64,000 bases of DNA from a virus. Below are positions 36,380 to 45,139 of this stretch, piece after piece. The stretch lies in the IMG/VR virus record IMGVR_UViG_3300037245_003267, positions 1-64,000 of that record. One strand, written 5' to 3'. A program made the position numbers and the translations under genes. The notes under the pieces were generated by a model, which saw only the letters and a program-made list of their open reading frames with translations, ran no database searches and was not told the origin of the DNA. Every line of letters begins with the position of its first letter. Position 1 is the stretch's first letter.

Positions 36380-36634
36380 ATGATTCAGAAGATCGAGACG
36401 CCGAGAGAGAGGGACGCCATGCTCAGGAAGGCTGCGATCGAGCGTGCCCTCCGTGCGATGCAAAAACAGCAGCACCGCTGCAGCTGGGTAATCGAGTGTC
36501 AGCTGGCTGCCATCAGCGACCGCAACATCCACCAAAGCGTCGCGCACGTGTGGAAGGTGCGTCGAAGGATCCCGACCGCTCGCGACGGGAGGATCCTCCA
36601 CGTCTGGGTGGAGCCGGCCTCGGCGTTCGCCTGA
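36380..36634 (+). CDS. Small basic protein, possibly helix-turn-helix (84 aa)
   Basis: ERDAMLRKAAIERALRAMQK, then CSWVIECQLAAISDRNIHQS and VAHVWKVRRRIPTARDGRIL. The middle could be a helix-turn-helix, with a wing-like beta end (HVWVEPASAF). Last gene of the rightward operon; it converges on the leftward gene ending at 36644, leaving nine bases between stops. Confidence 0.66.
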   Translation: MIQKIETPRERDAMLRKAAIERALRAMQKQQHRCSWVIECQLAAISDRNIHQSVAHVWKVRRRIPTARDGRILHVWVEPASAFA

Positions 36635-36643
36635 ATCAAAATC

Positions 36644-36937
36644 CTATTGCGGCACGGGGCGGGCCTGCTCGTCCACCGTCTCGGGCGTATCGACATCGAC
36701 CTGGCCCACGATCACCTCCAGCCTCCGCTTCTCGCGGAACGTATTCCACGCCGCAGCCCATTCGACATCCTTGTCACCGTCGAGCGGGCACGCCTCCCTC
36801 TCTTCCTCGGTGGCACTGATGAACGGCGTGGCGTCGTCCAGAATGTGGTGAGCGAGCTGACGGATGGCCTCTTCCTGAGTCGGGTAACCTTCGACGCGAA
36901 ACCACCCCGTGAACCGCAGAACGCGCATGCAAGGCAT
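36644..36937 (-). CDS. Small acidic protein of unknown function (97 aa)
   Basis: MRVLRFTGWFRVEGYPTQEE, then HHILDDATPFISATEEEREA, with several Trp and an acidic C terminus. GGAGAGAGATCACC precedes the ATG. It lies alone downstream of the strong terminator at 36953, so it needs its own promoter, which I cannot place with confidence. Confidence 0.7.
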   Translation of the reverse strand: MPCMRVLRFTGWFRVEGYPTQEEAIRQLAHHILDDATPFISATEEEREACPLDGDKDVEWAAAWNTFREKRRLEVIVGQVDVDTPETVDEQARPVPQ

Positions 36938-36952
36938 GGTGATCTCTCTCCA

Positions 36953-36989
36953 TAAAAAAGGGGCTCCCGGAAGGCATTCGGGAGCCCCG
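36953..36989 (-). terminator. Strong intrinsic terminator, leftward
   Basis: On the minus strand GGGGCTCCCG and CGGGAGCCCC arms (10 perfect pairs) are followed by six T. It closes the leftward virion and membrane-protein transcript just upstream of the gene at 36644. Confidence 0.88.
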
Positions 36990-37048
36990 AGGCGAGGGTC
37001 GGCTGGTTTACTGGCCGACCTTTTTCTGTGCGACTTGAAGGCCGAGGC

Positions 37049-37435
37049 TCAAGGCGACCCCCCTTCACCCGGCGGGATCGCCGACTCCGGGAAGATCTTC
37101 TCAACGAGCACGTCGGCCAGGAGCGGAAGGAAGTAGCTCGCGGCGTCCAGCAGAGCGGCGCCGATGACTTCCAGCACCACCTTGCCCCCGCCCTCGAGCT
37201 CGAGCTTCATCTCCTGGGCCTCGCTCGCGGCCTGGCTGACGATCGAGTCGACACCCAGCTTGTTCCCGTCCGCGGCGAAGACCGCCATCTTCTCGATGAG
37301 AACCGCCATGGTCTCCGCCCGCTCCGCGGACGAGGCCCCGGCGGCGAACAGGATGTTCTGGAAGTGCGCCATCATCTGGCGCCCGTAGGCTTTCAGAGCG
37401 GTGACCGCTGCCTCTTCAAACGTCGGTGGGCTCAC
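37049..37435 (-). CDS. Helical protein, GTG start (128 aa)
   Basis: SPPTFEEAAVTALKAYGRQM, then MAHFQNILFAAGASSAERAE, and a C-terminal VVLEVIGAALLDAASYFLPL that is amphipathic to hydrophobic and may associate with membranes. GTG overlaps the upstream TGA. Pairs with the lipoprotein gene; function unknown. Confidence 0.7.
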   Translation of the reverse strand: MSPPTFEEAAVTALKAYGRQMMAHFQNILFAAGASSAERAETMAVLIEKMAVFAADGNKLGVDSIVSQAASEAQEMKLELEGGGKVVLEVIGAALLDAASYFLPLLADVLVEKIFPESAIPPGEGGSP

Positions 37436-37782
37436 TTGTCACCGCCCTTGCGAATGGTCTCCATGCACCGCTTCGCCGCTGTCCTGAGCTCGTCCAGGGC
37501 GTAGGGCTTGCCGGGCTTCTTGGGAAGCGCGAACAGCGCCCTGACCTTGGCGATCGAAGCGTCGAACCCCACGCGGTCTTCGGGCAGGAGCGTGTTCGCG
37601 TGAAACACGGCCGCCATGATCGTCTCCTCGACGCTCGGGACCGCGTTCGCGGCGTCGGTCGAGAAGTTGGCCAGCGGCTTGACCTGGAGCTCCATCAGGG
37701 TCGGGTCCAGCCCGGTCGCGCATCCCGGCAACACGAGGGCCAGGAAGAGGGCCGCGACAAGGGCACAGGGGATTCGGTTCAT
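37432..37782 (-). CDS. Putative lipoprotein (116 aa)
   Basis: Signal NRIPCALVAALFLALVLPGC with lipobox LPGC at residues 18-21, then a helical, Pro-poor mature part (NAVPSVEETIMAAVFHANTL). GGAGGTGCGCC precedes the ATG. It lies beside a possibly membrane-associated protein and downstream of other small membrane genes, so an envelope or lysis role is possible, but it lacks the proline-rich signature of Rz1-like spanins. Confidence 0.78.
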   Translation of the reverse strand: MNRIPCALVAALFLALVLPGCATGLDPTLMELQVKPLANFSTDAANAVPSVEETIMAAVFHANTLLPEDRVGFDASIAKVRALFALPKKPGKPYALDELRTAAKRCMETIRKGGDK

Positions 37783-37871
37783 GGCGCACCTCCGTTCCAA
37801 ATGGGTGATGGGAGTTCCGAGGGCCGTAGTCTGTAGCGGATCCGGAGACTGGTCAAGAAGCCTGGCGGGGA

Positions 37872-37905
37872 GAAAAATGGCCGGGTCCCGCGAAAGACCC
37901 GGCCC
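37872..37905 (-). terminator. Intrinsic terminator, leftward (1 of 2)
   Basis: GCCGGGTC and GACCCGGC arms followed by CATTTTT. It lies in the 270-base gap between the membrane-protein cluster and the lipoprotein gene. Confidence 0.75.
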
Positions 37906-37971
37906 GAAACGGAAGGGAACTGACGGCACCATTGAAAAAGCCGCGGGGCCTGCGCGCAAGGGGTCCCCACG

Positions 37972-38012
37972 AAAAAAGGACCAGCCAGGCCCTCGGGAAG
38001 CCCAGCTGGTCC
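37972..38012 (-). terminator. Intrinsic terminator, leftward (2 of 2)
   Basis: GGACCAGC and GCTGGTCC arms around a 19-base loop, followed by six T. It is directly downstream of the gene at 38053 and is the first terminator met by the virion transcript. Confidence 0.78.
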
Positions 38013-38052
38013 AGGAGGCGCACGCCGGAGGCCGGAGCCCCCGACGATACGA

Positions 38053-38289
38053 TCAGGTGCCGTCGTCCGCCGTTGTTTCGCGCGTGGCGACCGACCGGAC
38101 GTTGTCGGTCACCGGGATCCACCAGGTGCTCATCGGGCCCAGCTTGCCGTCCGCGTCCCGCTTGCGCCCCTTGAAGGTGAGATGCGCGCCATCGTTATTG
38201 AACTCCGAGACCTCGCGGAACTCGTCAACGGTTCCGTGCTTGTATGTGACGTCGACCTCGGTCGCCGCCGTCGTGTTGATTTCAGACAA
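38053..38289 (-). CDS. Small protein, TTG start (78 aa)
   Basis: SEINTTAATEVDVTYKHGTV, then VSEFNNDGAHLTFKGRKRDA: beta-rich, polar, acidic end. TTG at 38289 is chosen because it overlaps the end of the small membrane gene and follows a G-run; the frame extends 17 codons further upstream but without a good site. Function unknown; last gene before the tandem terminators. Confidence 0.6.
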   Translation of the reverse strand: MSEINTTAATEVDVTYKHGTVDEFREVSEFNNDGAHLTFKGRKRDADGKLGPMSTWWIPVTDNVRSVATRETTADDGT

Positions 38290-38398
38290 GAAATTCGAAC
38301 CCCCCGTGCATTGACGCCATGAACGCCGATGCGGAGACAACTCCGAAGAGTGCCGCCGAGATCAGGTCCCGTCGAATCCTTCGCCACAGAATCGTCAT
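38282..38398 (-). CDS. Very small membrane protein (38 aa)
   Basis: Translation reads MTILWRRIRRDLISAALFGV, then VSASAFMASMHGGFEFLV, stop TGA: a basic N terminus and one hydrophobic helix. GGGAGGGACATCGAC precedes the ATG, which overlaps the upstream TGA. The arrangement next to another single-pass protein resembles holin or antiholin pairs, but size alone cannot prove this. Confidence 0.62.
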   Translation of the reverse strand: MTILWRRIRRDLISAALFGVVSASAFMASMHGGFEFLV

Positions 38399-38751
38399 GT
38401 CGATGTCCCTCCCTTGCGGACCGCGCTGAGCGTCTTGGCCGCAGTTTCTTCGATTCGTTTGGTTCGCTCAGCAATCGTTTCGACGTGAGCCTCGAGCCGA
38501 TCGGCACGTTGGACAAATGCCTTCAACTCTCCTGCATCGGTCGCGATCGATGCCAGGCTCTTTTTGATCTCGGGAACGGCGTCGCTCACCATGTGGGACT
38601 GCGCCGTTGTAGCCTTGAACCAGGTGATCACGTGAGGCACCAGCTTCCAGGCCACGAGCCCGAAGAAGACGAGAATCGAGACCGGAACGCCCACATTGTT
38701 CACTACCTGGATCCATGTCTTCGGTGAGGTCTGCGCCAGCTGGATCAGCAT
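38395..38751 (-). CDS. Membrane-anchored coiled-coil protein, holin-like candidate (118 aa)
   Basis: One membrane segment (about residues 20-42, VGVPVSILVFFGLVAWKLVP) and then a long soluble helix (SLASIATDAGELKAFVQRAD; HVETIAERTKRIEETAAKTL). This is the layout of small phage membrane proteins next to tail-tip genes, such as BhlA or XhlA-like holin-associated proteins and i-spanins. No endolysin lies nearby, so a lysis role remains unproven. AAGGAGCAAACG precedes the ATG. Confidence 0.65.
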   Translation of the reverse strand: MLIQLAQTSPKTWIQVVNNVGVPVSILVFFGLVAWKLVPHVITWFKATTAQSHMVSDAVPEIKKSLASIATDAGELKAFVQRADRLEAHVETIAERTKRIEETAAKTLSAVRKGGTST

Positions 38752-38763
38752 CGTTTGCTCCTT

Positions 38764-41622
38764 TTACCCGTAGAGGACGGCGTAGCCATCCTGGCCGGCG
38801 CCCGGCGCGGTCATTGCGATGAACCGGCGGAACGATGAGGTCGGGTCGTCGTGGCGGATTTCGATCGTGTCGTTGATGCTAACTGAAGGGATCGTGCCGT
38901 TCGGATCGCCGGGGTTGATCACCGTCAGCCAAGACCCTCCGTTGATTCTGTACTCGACAAGAGCAGAACCTCCTGGAAGGGCGGTCACAAGGTCGAGGTC
39001 GTAGTCGCCAGCAGCCGTCGCCGTGTAGACGTTCGAGATGGCGGCCGAGACCAGGGCCCCAAAGTTGAAGTCCCCGGTGAGCGCCGTCGTGACTGCAGGG
39101 TCGTATACAAGCTCCTGCAGGGCTTCCAAGCTGTCTCCCGCATCGTCATGGCGGGCAAGGGCTTTGAAGCGGAGCTCGCTCGGGATGACCCCGCTCTTGG
39201 CGATCAGGATGTCATTCCGAAGGACCGACCGGGTCGGCTGCACGTCGGTCTCGTCCTGCACCTGGTCGTCGGACCCGGCTGGATCTGCCCGAACCTCGAC
39301 GTCGTAGGTCGTGTCGTTGACGGCGGGGAAGTCCGGGAAGAGCGTCGCGGCGTCCGTCGTGAGCGCTTCGATCTCCTGCTCGGTCCGGTAGTCGCGGCGC
39401 GTGAAGTCGATGAGGACCCCGTAATCGTCCGCGTCTCCGCCGATGCCCTCGAGCGAGACCGAGGCCGGGTAGGCCACCGTGTTGAGGATGAACCTGCTCG
39501 GCGGGTAGGGCCGCCGGAGCCGCTGCTGAAGCGTGAGCGCGATCTGCGTCGCGCCGAGCTCCGAGAGAGTGTCGGTGCGGGACTTCGGCAGCAGCTTCAC
39601 GTGGACGTTGTTGCCATCGGGGAAGATCGCATCGGTGAGGTTGCCGCCGACGAACACCAGGTAGACCGGCGTGGCTGCGGCGTGGTCGGCCTGCGCTGTG
39701 TCCATCACCCCCCGGTAGACGTCGTTCAGCTGCACGTTGGCGCCCACGTCCTCGGCGCTTGTGGCAAGCATGAACTCGTCTCCGACGAGGATCAGGTTGT
39801 TGAGGTCGAAGCCGAGATTCTCGGCCGTGTAGGCGATGGCGCCAGGGCTGAACGCCGCCACCAAGGCCGCCTGGGCGTCCGGGTCCGGATCCAGGATCAA
39901 CGTCGACAACGGGATCGCTGAGCCGGCGTCGAGCGACGAGAGGAGCTCACCAATCAGCATGAAGCCCCAGGCCTCGCCGGCGGGGTAGAACACCCCGGAC
40001 GGCGTCCCGGAGGAGTGCCGCTCCATGATGTCGAACCCGACCGCCCGGTCTTGCTGCCGGCCGCCGCACCAGACGCGCGCTGTGAGCCCGTCGCCGCTCA
40101 CCGCCAGGACCTTGCGCGGGGCCTCGAACGCCAGCTGCTCGTCCGAGGGGAATGCGCCCAGCGAATCCGAGGGCGGCTCCCAGGCCGTGGGGTCAGGGAC
40201 GCCTCCGGAGGCCACGACGAAGCGGAACACATCCTCGGCGCACTCGAGGGTGATCGCGCCCTCCGTCAGCGAGCCGTAGTCCACCCGCATGACCCGCATC
40301 GCCATCTTGGTGATGCTCTTCTGCTCGTCGGTCCAAGCGATCACGTCGCCGCGGTTCACGGCGTAGAACTCCCGGTTGACCTTCAGGCGCACCCGGGCGC
40401 GCGGGTAGCTCAGCGTTCGAAGGTCACGCCAGGCGATGTTGTTGCCGAGGGCCGCGTCCTTGATCCCGGGATACTCGATCCGGATCGGGACCACCCGGCC
40501 CTGGATCTGCATGTTGGCCGGGTCCTGGGCCAGCGCCGGCTTCGGCTTAAAGTCGTTCGCCCGGTCGGTGTAGATGATCCGGACCTCGTTCGACGTGTCT
40601 TCCCAGGTGGAGCGCGTGTAATCCTCGACCTCCAGCACGTCAGCATCGGTCACCTGCGGGATCAGGTCCACGTCGTAGTCGGCCCGGGCGAGCTTGATCT
40701 CCCACTTGCCCGTCTGGCGGTTCACGCGAATGAACCCATCCATCTGGCGCTCGAGCTCTTCGAGGAGTGCCTCGCCATCGATCTCAGTCTCGATCTGCAT
40801 CGAGAAGCCGTTGTTTTCGCTCGCCAGGACGGCGCCCACCGAGACCATCCCGGCCATGTCGATCAGCGCATCCGGGTAACCGAAGCCCCACTCCGTGTTC
40901 GTCAGGACCTCATAGGCGACGTTTGCTATGTTCGCGTCCGCGCCGTTGATGACGTCGTTGCCGCTGCCCAGCCCGAGGCCGTTGGGGATCCGGCGGGCCT
41001 TGATCTTCCATGGGGCGATCGTCGTGGACGTGCCGAGGTAGATCTGCCGCGTCACAATGTGTGCCGTCCCGCCGGCCCGCGGGGCCGCCGGCGTGGTGGC
41101 GGCCGCGATCGTCTGGAAGTCCGCCAGGTAGGCCGAAGGGGCCTGCGTCGGGGTCCCGACGTGGACCTCGAGCGTGCCTTCGATGCCGCCGTGCCCCATG
41201 CTCGTCCCACCAAAGAACTTCGGCTCGTCGATGAGGATCGTGCCGGCGCCCTGCGTGCCGGCCCAAAGCTCCTTCTCGCCGACCTGGATCTGCTCGATCT
41301 GGTCGATCTCTCCGCGGCACAGCATCAACTGCATGCCTGCGAAGTATTTGTAACCCGTGATGTAGCTCGTCTTCGAGAACATCCCCGTCTTGACCGTCTT
41401 CTTGATGGCCTTCTGCAAGAAGTCGCCCCACCAGAGGACGTTCGGCCCGGCGAGCATCACCGTGCCCCAGATGATCGGGACCGGGCGGTCCTCGTCGGCC
41501 GTGGGGAAGTTGAAGTCCCCCTTCCCCTTCGGGCGCGCATCTTCGAACTTCGGCTTCGATCGAAGGAACTCTGAAGCCAGGAAGATCGCTGCGAGGATCG
41601 CGGCCGTCAGGATGAGGCTCAT
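38764..41622 (-). CDS. Tail tip protein, J-like (952 aa)
   Basis: An N-terminal hydrophobic stretch (SLILTAAILAAIFLASEFLR), then the conserved opening of tip attachment proteins (RPVPIIWGTVMLAGPNVLWW; KYFAGMQLMLCRGEIDQIEQ). The middle has GEALLEELERQMDGFIRVNR, FKPKPALAQDPANMQIQGR and RDLRTLSYPRARVRLKVNRE, typical of GTA gp15/lambda J-related hub proteins; the C-terminal third is beta-rich. It should form the tip and contact the receptor. It overlaps the BR0599-like gene, as expected for the tip module. Confidence 0.85.
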   Translation of the reverse strand: MSLILTAAILAAIFLASEFLRSKPKFEDARPKGKGDFNFPTADEDRPVPIIWGTVMLAGPNVLWWGDFLQKAIKKTVKTGMFSKTSYITGYKYFAGMQLMLCRGEIDQIEQIQVGEKELWAGTQGAGTILIDEPKFFGGTSMGHGGIEGTLEVHVGTPTQAPSAYLADFQTIAAATTPAAPRAGGTAHIVTRQIYLGTSTTIAPWKIKARRIPNGLGLGSGNDVINGADANIANVAYEVLTNTEWGFGYPDALIDMAGMVSVGAVLASENNGFSMQIETEIDGEALLEELERQMDGFIRVNRQTGKWEIKLARADYDVDLIPQVTDADVLEVEDYTRSTWEDTSNEVRIIYTDRANDFKPKPALAQDPANMQIQGRVVPIRIEYPGIKDAALGNNIAWRDLRTLSYPRARVRLKVNREFYAVNRGDVIAWTDEQKSITKMAMRVMRVDYGSLTEGAITLECAEDVFRFVVASGGVPDPTAWEPPSDSLGAFPSDEQLAFEAPRKVLAVSGDGLTARVWCGGRQQDRAVGFDIMERHSSGTPSGVFYPAGEAWGFMLIGELLSSLDAGSAIPLSTLILDPDPDAQAALVAAFSPGAIAYTAENLGFDLNNLILVGDEFMLATSAEDVGANVQLNDVYRGVMDTAQADHAAATPVYLVFVGGNLTDAIFPDGNNVHVKLLPKSRTDTLSELGATQIALTLQQRLRRPYPPSRFILNTVAYPASVSLEGIGGDADDYGVLIDFTRRDYRTEQEIEALTTDAATLFPDFPAVNDTTYDVEVRADPAGSDDQVQDETDVQPTRSVLRNDILIAKSGVIPSELRFKALARHDDAGDSLEALQELVYDPAVTTALTGDFNFGALVSAAISNVYTATAAGDYDLDLVTALPGGSALVEYRINGGSWLTVINPGDPNGTIPSVSINDTIEIRHDDPTSSFRRFIAMTAPGAGQDGYAVLYG

Positions 41623-42458
41623 GGATCGATTCCAGTCTCAAACGGGTTCTTCGGGGGCACCCATGGATACCCACCGAACTCGATCACGTTGTCAAACTTC
41701 GTCGCACAGTCGCCCGCGCCTGTCGCGCCGGATCGGTGGTCGCAGCCGGCCTGGACCTCCACGAGCACCCCGGTCACATCCTCGTGGAACGGCAGCAGGA
41801 GCGTCAGGTCGTTCCCGGCGTGGCTCAGGATCAGCCGGTAGTCTCCCAGGGTTGGGATGGACACCATCCCGCCATTGAACCACCCGTTCGCATAGGTGCC
41901 GGACAGTCCAGGGACCGTGATGATGTTCGCGTTCACGGCCGAGACGGACCCGGTGAACTCGAAGTCCGCCACGTCGAGGTTGACCTTGCAGGTGTCCGAA
42001 GCCCCGAGGCGGTAATTGCATTGTGCTCCGCTGCGGAAGCGCGGGATCGGCCGGCCGGTCTTGGCCGTGTTCCAGTAACAGGCCAGGGCGCAATTCTGGA
42101 AGTCGTTGGTGAACTTCAGGGACTGAACGATCCCCAGGAACTCCGTCTTGAGCTCCTCGTCCGTGTCCTCCCTTTGGTAGCGCTGGATCTCGATCGATGC
42201 GACCACGCCCGGGGGGACGCCGATATACATCGCGGCAAACTCGTTGAGCGCCGGGACGGTCACCTCGACCGCGTCGCTGCGCTCGACCGAGACCATGATC
42301 GACGTCCGCTCGATCGAGATCGGCTCGTAGGTCTCGCCATCGATCGAGACCTCGTCCTCGGCGCTGGTGTAGCGCCACGTCTTCGAACCGATCCCGAGCG
42401 TGTAAAGCTCAACCGGCCGCGAGGCCTCTTCGCTGATTTCGTAGGGGTCGTAGGTCAT
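41619..42458 (-). CDS. DUF2163/BR0599-like tail tip protein (279 aa)
   Basis: The N-terminal half (DAVEVTVPALNEFAAMYIGV) and the cysteine-bearing core CALACYWNTAKTGRPIPRFR, GAQCNYRLGASDTCKVNLD and CDHRSGATGAGDCATKFDN, ending FGGYPWVPPKNPFE, match the BR0599 family, related to the lambda tail-tip protein L and to GTA tip proteins. The four conserved cysteines in L hold an iron-sulphur cluster. Its position between a minor tail protein and the tip protein is standard. Confidence 0.87.
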   Translation of the reverse strand: MTYDPYEISEEASRPVELYTLGIGSKTWRYTSAEDEVSIDGETYEPISIERTSIMVSVERSDAVEVTVPALNEFAAMYIGVPPGVVASIEIQRYQREDTDEELKTEFLGIVQSLKFTNDFQNCALACYWNTAKTGRPIPRFRSGAQCNYRLGASDTCKVNLDVADFEFTGSVSAVNANIITVPGLSGTYANGWFNGGMVSIPTLGDYRLILSHAGNDLTLLLPFHEDVTGVLVEVQAGCDHRSGATGAGDCATKFDNVIEFGGYPWVPPKNPFETGIDP

Positions 42459-44173
42459 GACTGGTCAATCAGTGAGACGACCGGAATCGCCGACCGCGCA
42501 GAGTCGGGCCGCTCGTGCGTGATCTGGATCTGATCCGAGTCCAGGCGAACGAGCTCCACGAATTCGACGCGCGAGATCTCGGAGGGGAGCTTCGTGCTCG
42601 GCCAGGCGCTATCCACCGTCAGGCGCTCCGTGTCCGCGTCCACAATCACCGAAGACAGGATCTCACGGAGCAGCACCGAGCCGTCCGTGAAGGTCAGACG
42701 GATATGCCGCATCGGGTTCTGCTCCTCCGCGTATCGAGAGAAACCGATGTTCTCGATGTCCATCAGGGCGGAGGTCGCCGTCAGCGTCCCCGTGACCAGC
42801 AGGTCGTCCGACCATGTCAGGGTGTAGAAACTCACCTGGCGCCCGCGGAGCGCATAGAGCAGCTGTCGGATCTCCCAGACGGCTTGCCGGGTCCTCCCGA
42901 CGAACGTCTGCACGTGGCCTCGGGTCATATTGGGCCAGAGGGAGGTCCGGGTCCGGTTGCCGGTCTTGTTGTCCAGGATGTAGACCCGGGTATTGAACCG
43001 CTCCTTCACGGCCCGCATGACGGGGTTGCAGTTGTCGAGCAGCACCTTGCCGTCGTAGCTCGAGAAGGCCGAGACGTCGGCGAGGTCCACGTCCGTGTCC
43101 TGCACGTCCCAGACCACCGTGAAGTCCTCGAGGTTCACCGGGTGCTGGTCCCCCCCAACGATTCCTTCGATCTCGCCCTGGCGAACCGGCATCACCCGGG
43201 TTCCAACGGGGTAATCGTTCTGCATCGGCGTGGCGAAGGTGATGCTCGAGGCCGTCTTGGAGACTATCACCGGGACGTCGAACAGGTCTCGGCTGGTGAA
43301 GACCACAGCCTGGCCGCCCACCCGGAAGTCGCTGTGACTGTTCGTGCTCGTGTTGATCGTGAAGGCCCCGATAAGGGCCTCGGCCGAAAGCTGGACCTGC
43401 TCGTTATGAATCGGCAGGCCGAACAGCTTATTCTGCCACCCCATCAGATACATGCGCGCTTGGCGCCGGTCCTGGCCGTCAAGACGATACTTACACCGGA
43501 ACCTCTGCGTGGGCGCCTTCCGAAGCGAGGGGCGCTTCTCCGGGCCGCCACGGCCGCGCTGGACGTCCGTCACGAAGCCAAGCGTCTCGCCGATGGGGGC
43601 TTCAGGATCGAAATACCACAGGACCAGCCGCACGCCCTCGATGTAGAGGGGCACGTCCCCCACGTCGAACCCGAATATCAGATCCCCCGCGAAATTCGGA
43701 TCCGACGTCAGCTTGGTCTCGGCCGTCAGCACGATCCCGTTCTGGCCCCCGATGGTGTGCGGGAGCGACGGAAGGTCGATCACGTCTGTGCCGGCGTCCA
43801 CCGTGTTGGTGAAGCTCGTCAGCGAGACGTTCTGATGCCGATAGGCGCAATACAACTCGAACGTCTTCTGGATCGTGGACAGGATGTTGCCGAAGTCGAT
43901 CGCGCGGGGAACCACATGCATCTTCTCGAACCAGTCGCGGCCCGCCGTGAATTCGATCCCCTCATGGCCTGGATACCCCGAGGGCGACACGGCGGGCCGG
44001 TGGGGCACGCTGACGGGGTCGTCCGCCAGGACGGGGTCCTCGAGCGCGAGCGTGGCGAAAGACTCCTGACTGGCCACCGGAGCCCGCGTATAGGCGGCAT
44101 CGGCCCGCCCGGGGATTCCGAAGTGGGTCCCGTAGAACGCGTCGTCGTCCAGGTAGCCTGGATAGGCTGTCAC
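42455..44173 (-). CDS. Minor tail protein (572 aa)
   Basis: Occupies the place of the lambda M or DUF2460-like protein between the tape measure side and the BR0599-like protein. The C-terminal 230 residues contain RQLLYALRGRQVSFYTLTWS and VDSAWPSTKLPSEISRVEF, typical of tail-tip baseplate proteins. The N-terminal half is unfamiliar (SPSGYPGHEGIEFTAGRDWF; FDVGDVPLYIEGVRLVLWY). ATG and stop overlap neighbours. Confidence 0.75.
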   Translation of the reverse strand: MTAYPGYLDDDAFYGTHFGIPGRADAAYTRAPVASQESFATLALEDPVLADDPVSVPHRPAVSPSGYPGHEGIEFTAGRDWFEKMHVVPRAIDFGNILSTIQKTFELYCAYRHQNVSLTSFTNTVDAGTDVIDLPSLPHTIGGQNGIVLTAETKLTSDPNFAGDLIFGFDVGDVPLYIEGVRLVLWYFDPEAPIGETLGFVTDVQRGRGGPEKRPSLRKAPTQRFRCKYRLDGQDRRQARMYLMGWQNKLFGLPIHNEQVQLSAEALIGAFTINTSTNSHSDFRVGGQAVVFTSRDLFDVPVIVSKTASSITFATPMQNDYPVGTRVMPVRQGEIEGIVGGDQHPVNLEDFTVVWDVQDTDVDLADVSAFSSYDGKVLLDNCNPVMRAVKERFNTRVYILDNKTGNRTRTSLWPNMTRGHVQTFVGRTRQAVWEIRQLLYALRGRQVSFYTLTWSDDLLVTGTLTATSALMDIENIGFSRYAEEQNPMRHIRLTFTDGSVLLREILSSVIVDADTERLTVDSAWPSTKLPSEISRVEFVELVRLDSDQIQITHERPDSARSAIPVVSLIDQS

Positions 44174-45135
44174 GTGGTCACCTTCTTGTAGGCGATCCCC
44201 TGGTTCTTCGTGCCGCCCACGCTGTCCGCGTTGCTCTTGATGTGCGCCGGGAACATGACCCAGGTGTCGCCGCCGATCACGACCTCTTGCGCGTCAGCCA
44301 GGTATTTGACGTTCACCCCGCGAACGTCCGGCTGGGTCCCGAGGAAGAAGACTTCGGAACCGACGCGGTAGAAGCTGGTGATCTGATACATCGGGATCAG
44401 GCCCGACTCGGATCCGGCGCTGAAGTGACCCATGCTCTGTGCGACCGGGCCGCCCCGGAACCCGCCCTGCACGTAAATCCTGGGGTTTGATCCGCGGTCG
44501 TCTCCGGTCGTTGTGTTGTCGCCCCAGACGATCCCCCACTTGGTGCTTCCCGGCTCGCTCGGGAGACCCTCACAGTGCATCGAGGCAACTTGGGGGCGAT
44601 AGGTAAACGACTTCGTGAGGCCGTCCAGAAGAACGGACGTGGAGGTCTTCACGGCGCTGGCGTTGCCGGCGTCCAGATGGTTGTGCCCATAGCAATACTC
44701 GCCGCCCGTCCAGTTGTCGCCGACCTTCTCGATCACGCCGAACCCGAAGTGCTTGAACTTGCCGCTCGCCACCTCGACCACGATGTGAATGTAGGTGTCC
44801 GACTCGAAGAAGAAGTAGCTCGAGAATGCACCCGTCCCGAGAGGCACGTGGCGCCCGTTGTCCAGGGTGCCGCTCACGTCCGAGATCATGCCCTGGCCGC
44901 TGTCGTCGGGGTGGTTGCCCGGGTCGGTAGATACGGACCACCCGAGGGCATGGTAGAGCCCGACGACGGATGGCGTGGCCACGTTCCACCTGAAGGACAC
45001 GTAGACGTTGCTGCGATGCATGGCCAGGCGTCCGGCGCTCGACTCGTCCGAGATCCACCCGTTGGCGACGGCGAACGTCTCCAGCTTGTTCAGGAGATCG
45101 ACGACGCCGGTGGAGGTTCCTGTCTGGTAGCTCAC
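44170..45135 (-). CDS. Virion-associated protein of unknown role (321 aa)
   Basis: Beta-rich: NVYVSFRWNVATPSVVGLYH, DTYIHIVVEVASGKFKHFGF, IYVQGGFRGGPVAQSMGHF. It starts TGTSTGVVDLLNKLETFAVA, close to the opening of the next upstream gene product (TATDYQDALAQLVEIATAEH), suggesting both contact the same partner. Likely distal tail or host-contact component by position. Confidence 0.72.
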   Translation of the reverse strand: MSYQTGTSTGVVDLLNKLETFAVANGWISDESSAGRLAMHRSNVYVSFRWNVATPSVVGLYHALGWSVSTDPGNHPDDSGQGMISDVSGTLDNGRHVPLGTGAFSSYFFFESDTYIHIVVEVASGKFKHFGFGVIEKVGDNWTGGEYCYGHNHLDAGNASAVKTSTSVLLDGLTKSFTYRPQVASMHCEGLPSEPGSTKWGIVWGDNTTTGDDRGSNPRIYVQGGFRGGPVAQSMGHFSAGSESGLIPMYQITSFYRVGSEVFFLGTQPDVRGVNVKYLADAQEVVIGGDTWVMFPAHIKSNADSVGGTKNQGIAYKKVTT

Positions 45136-45139
45136 TCGT

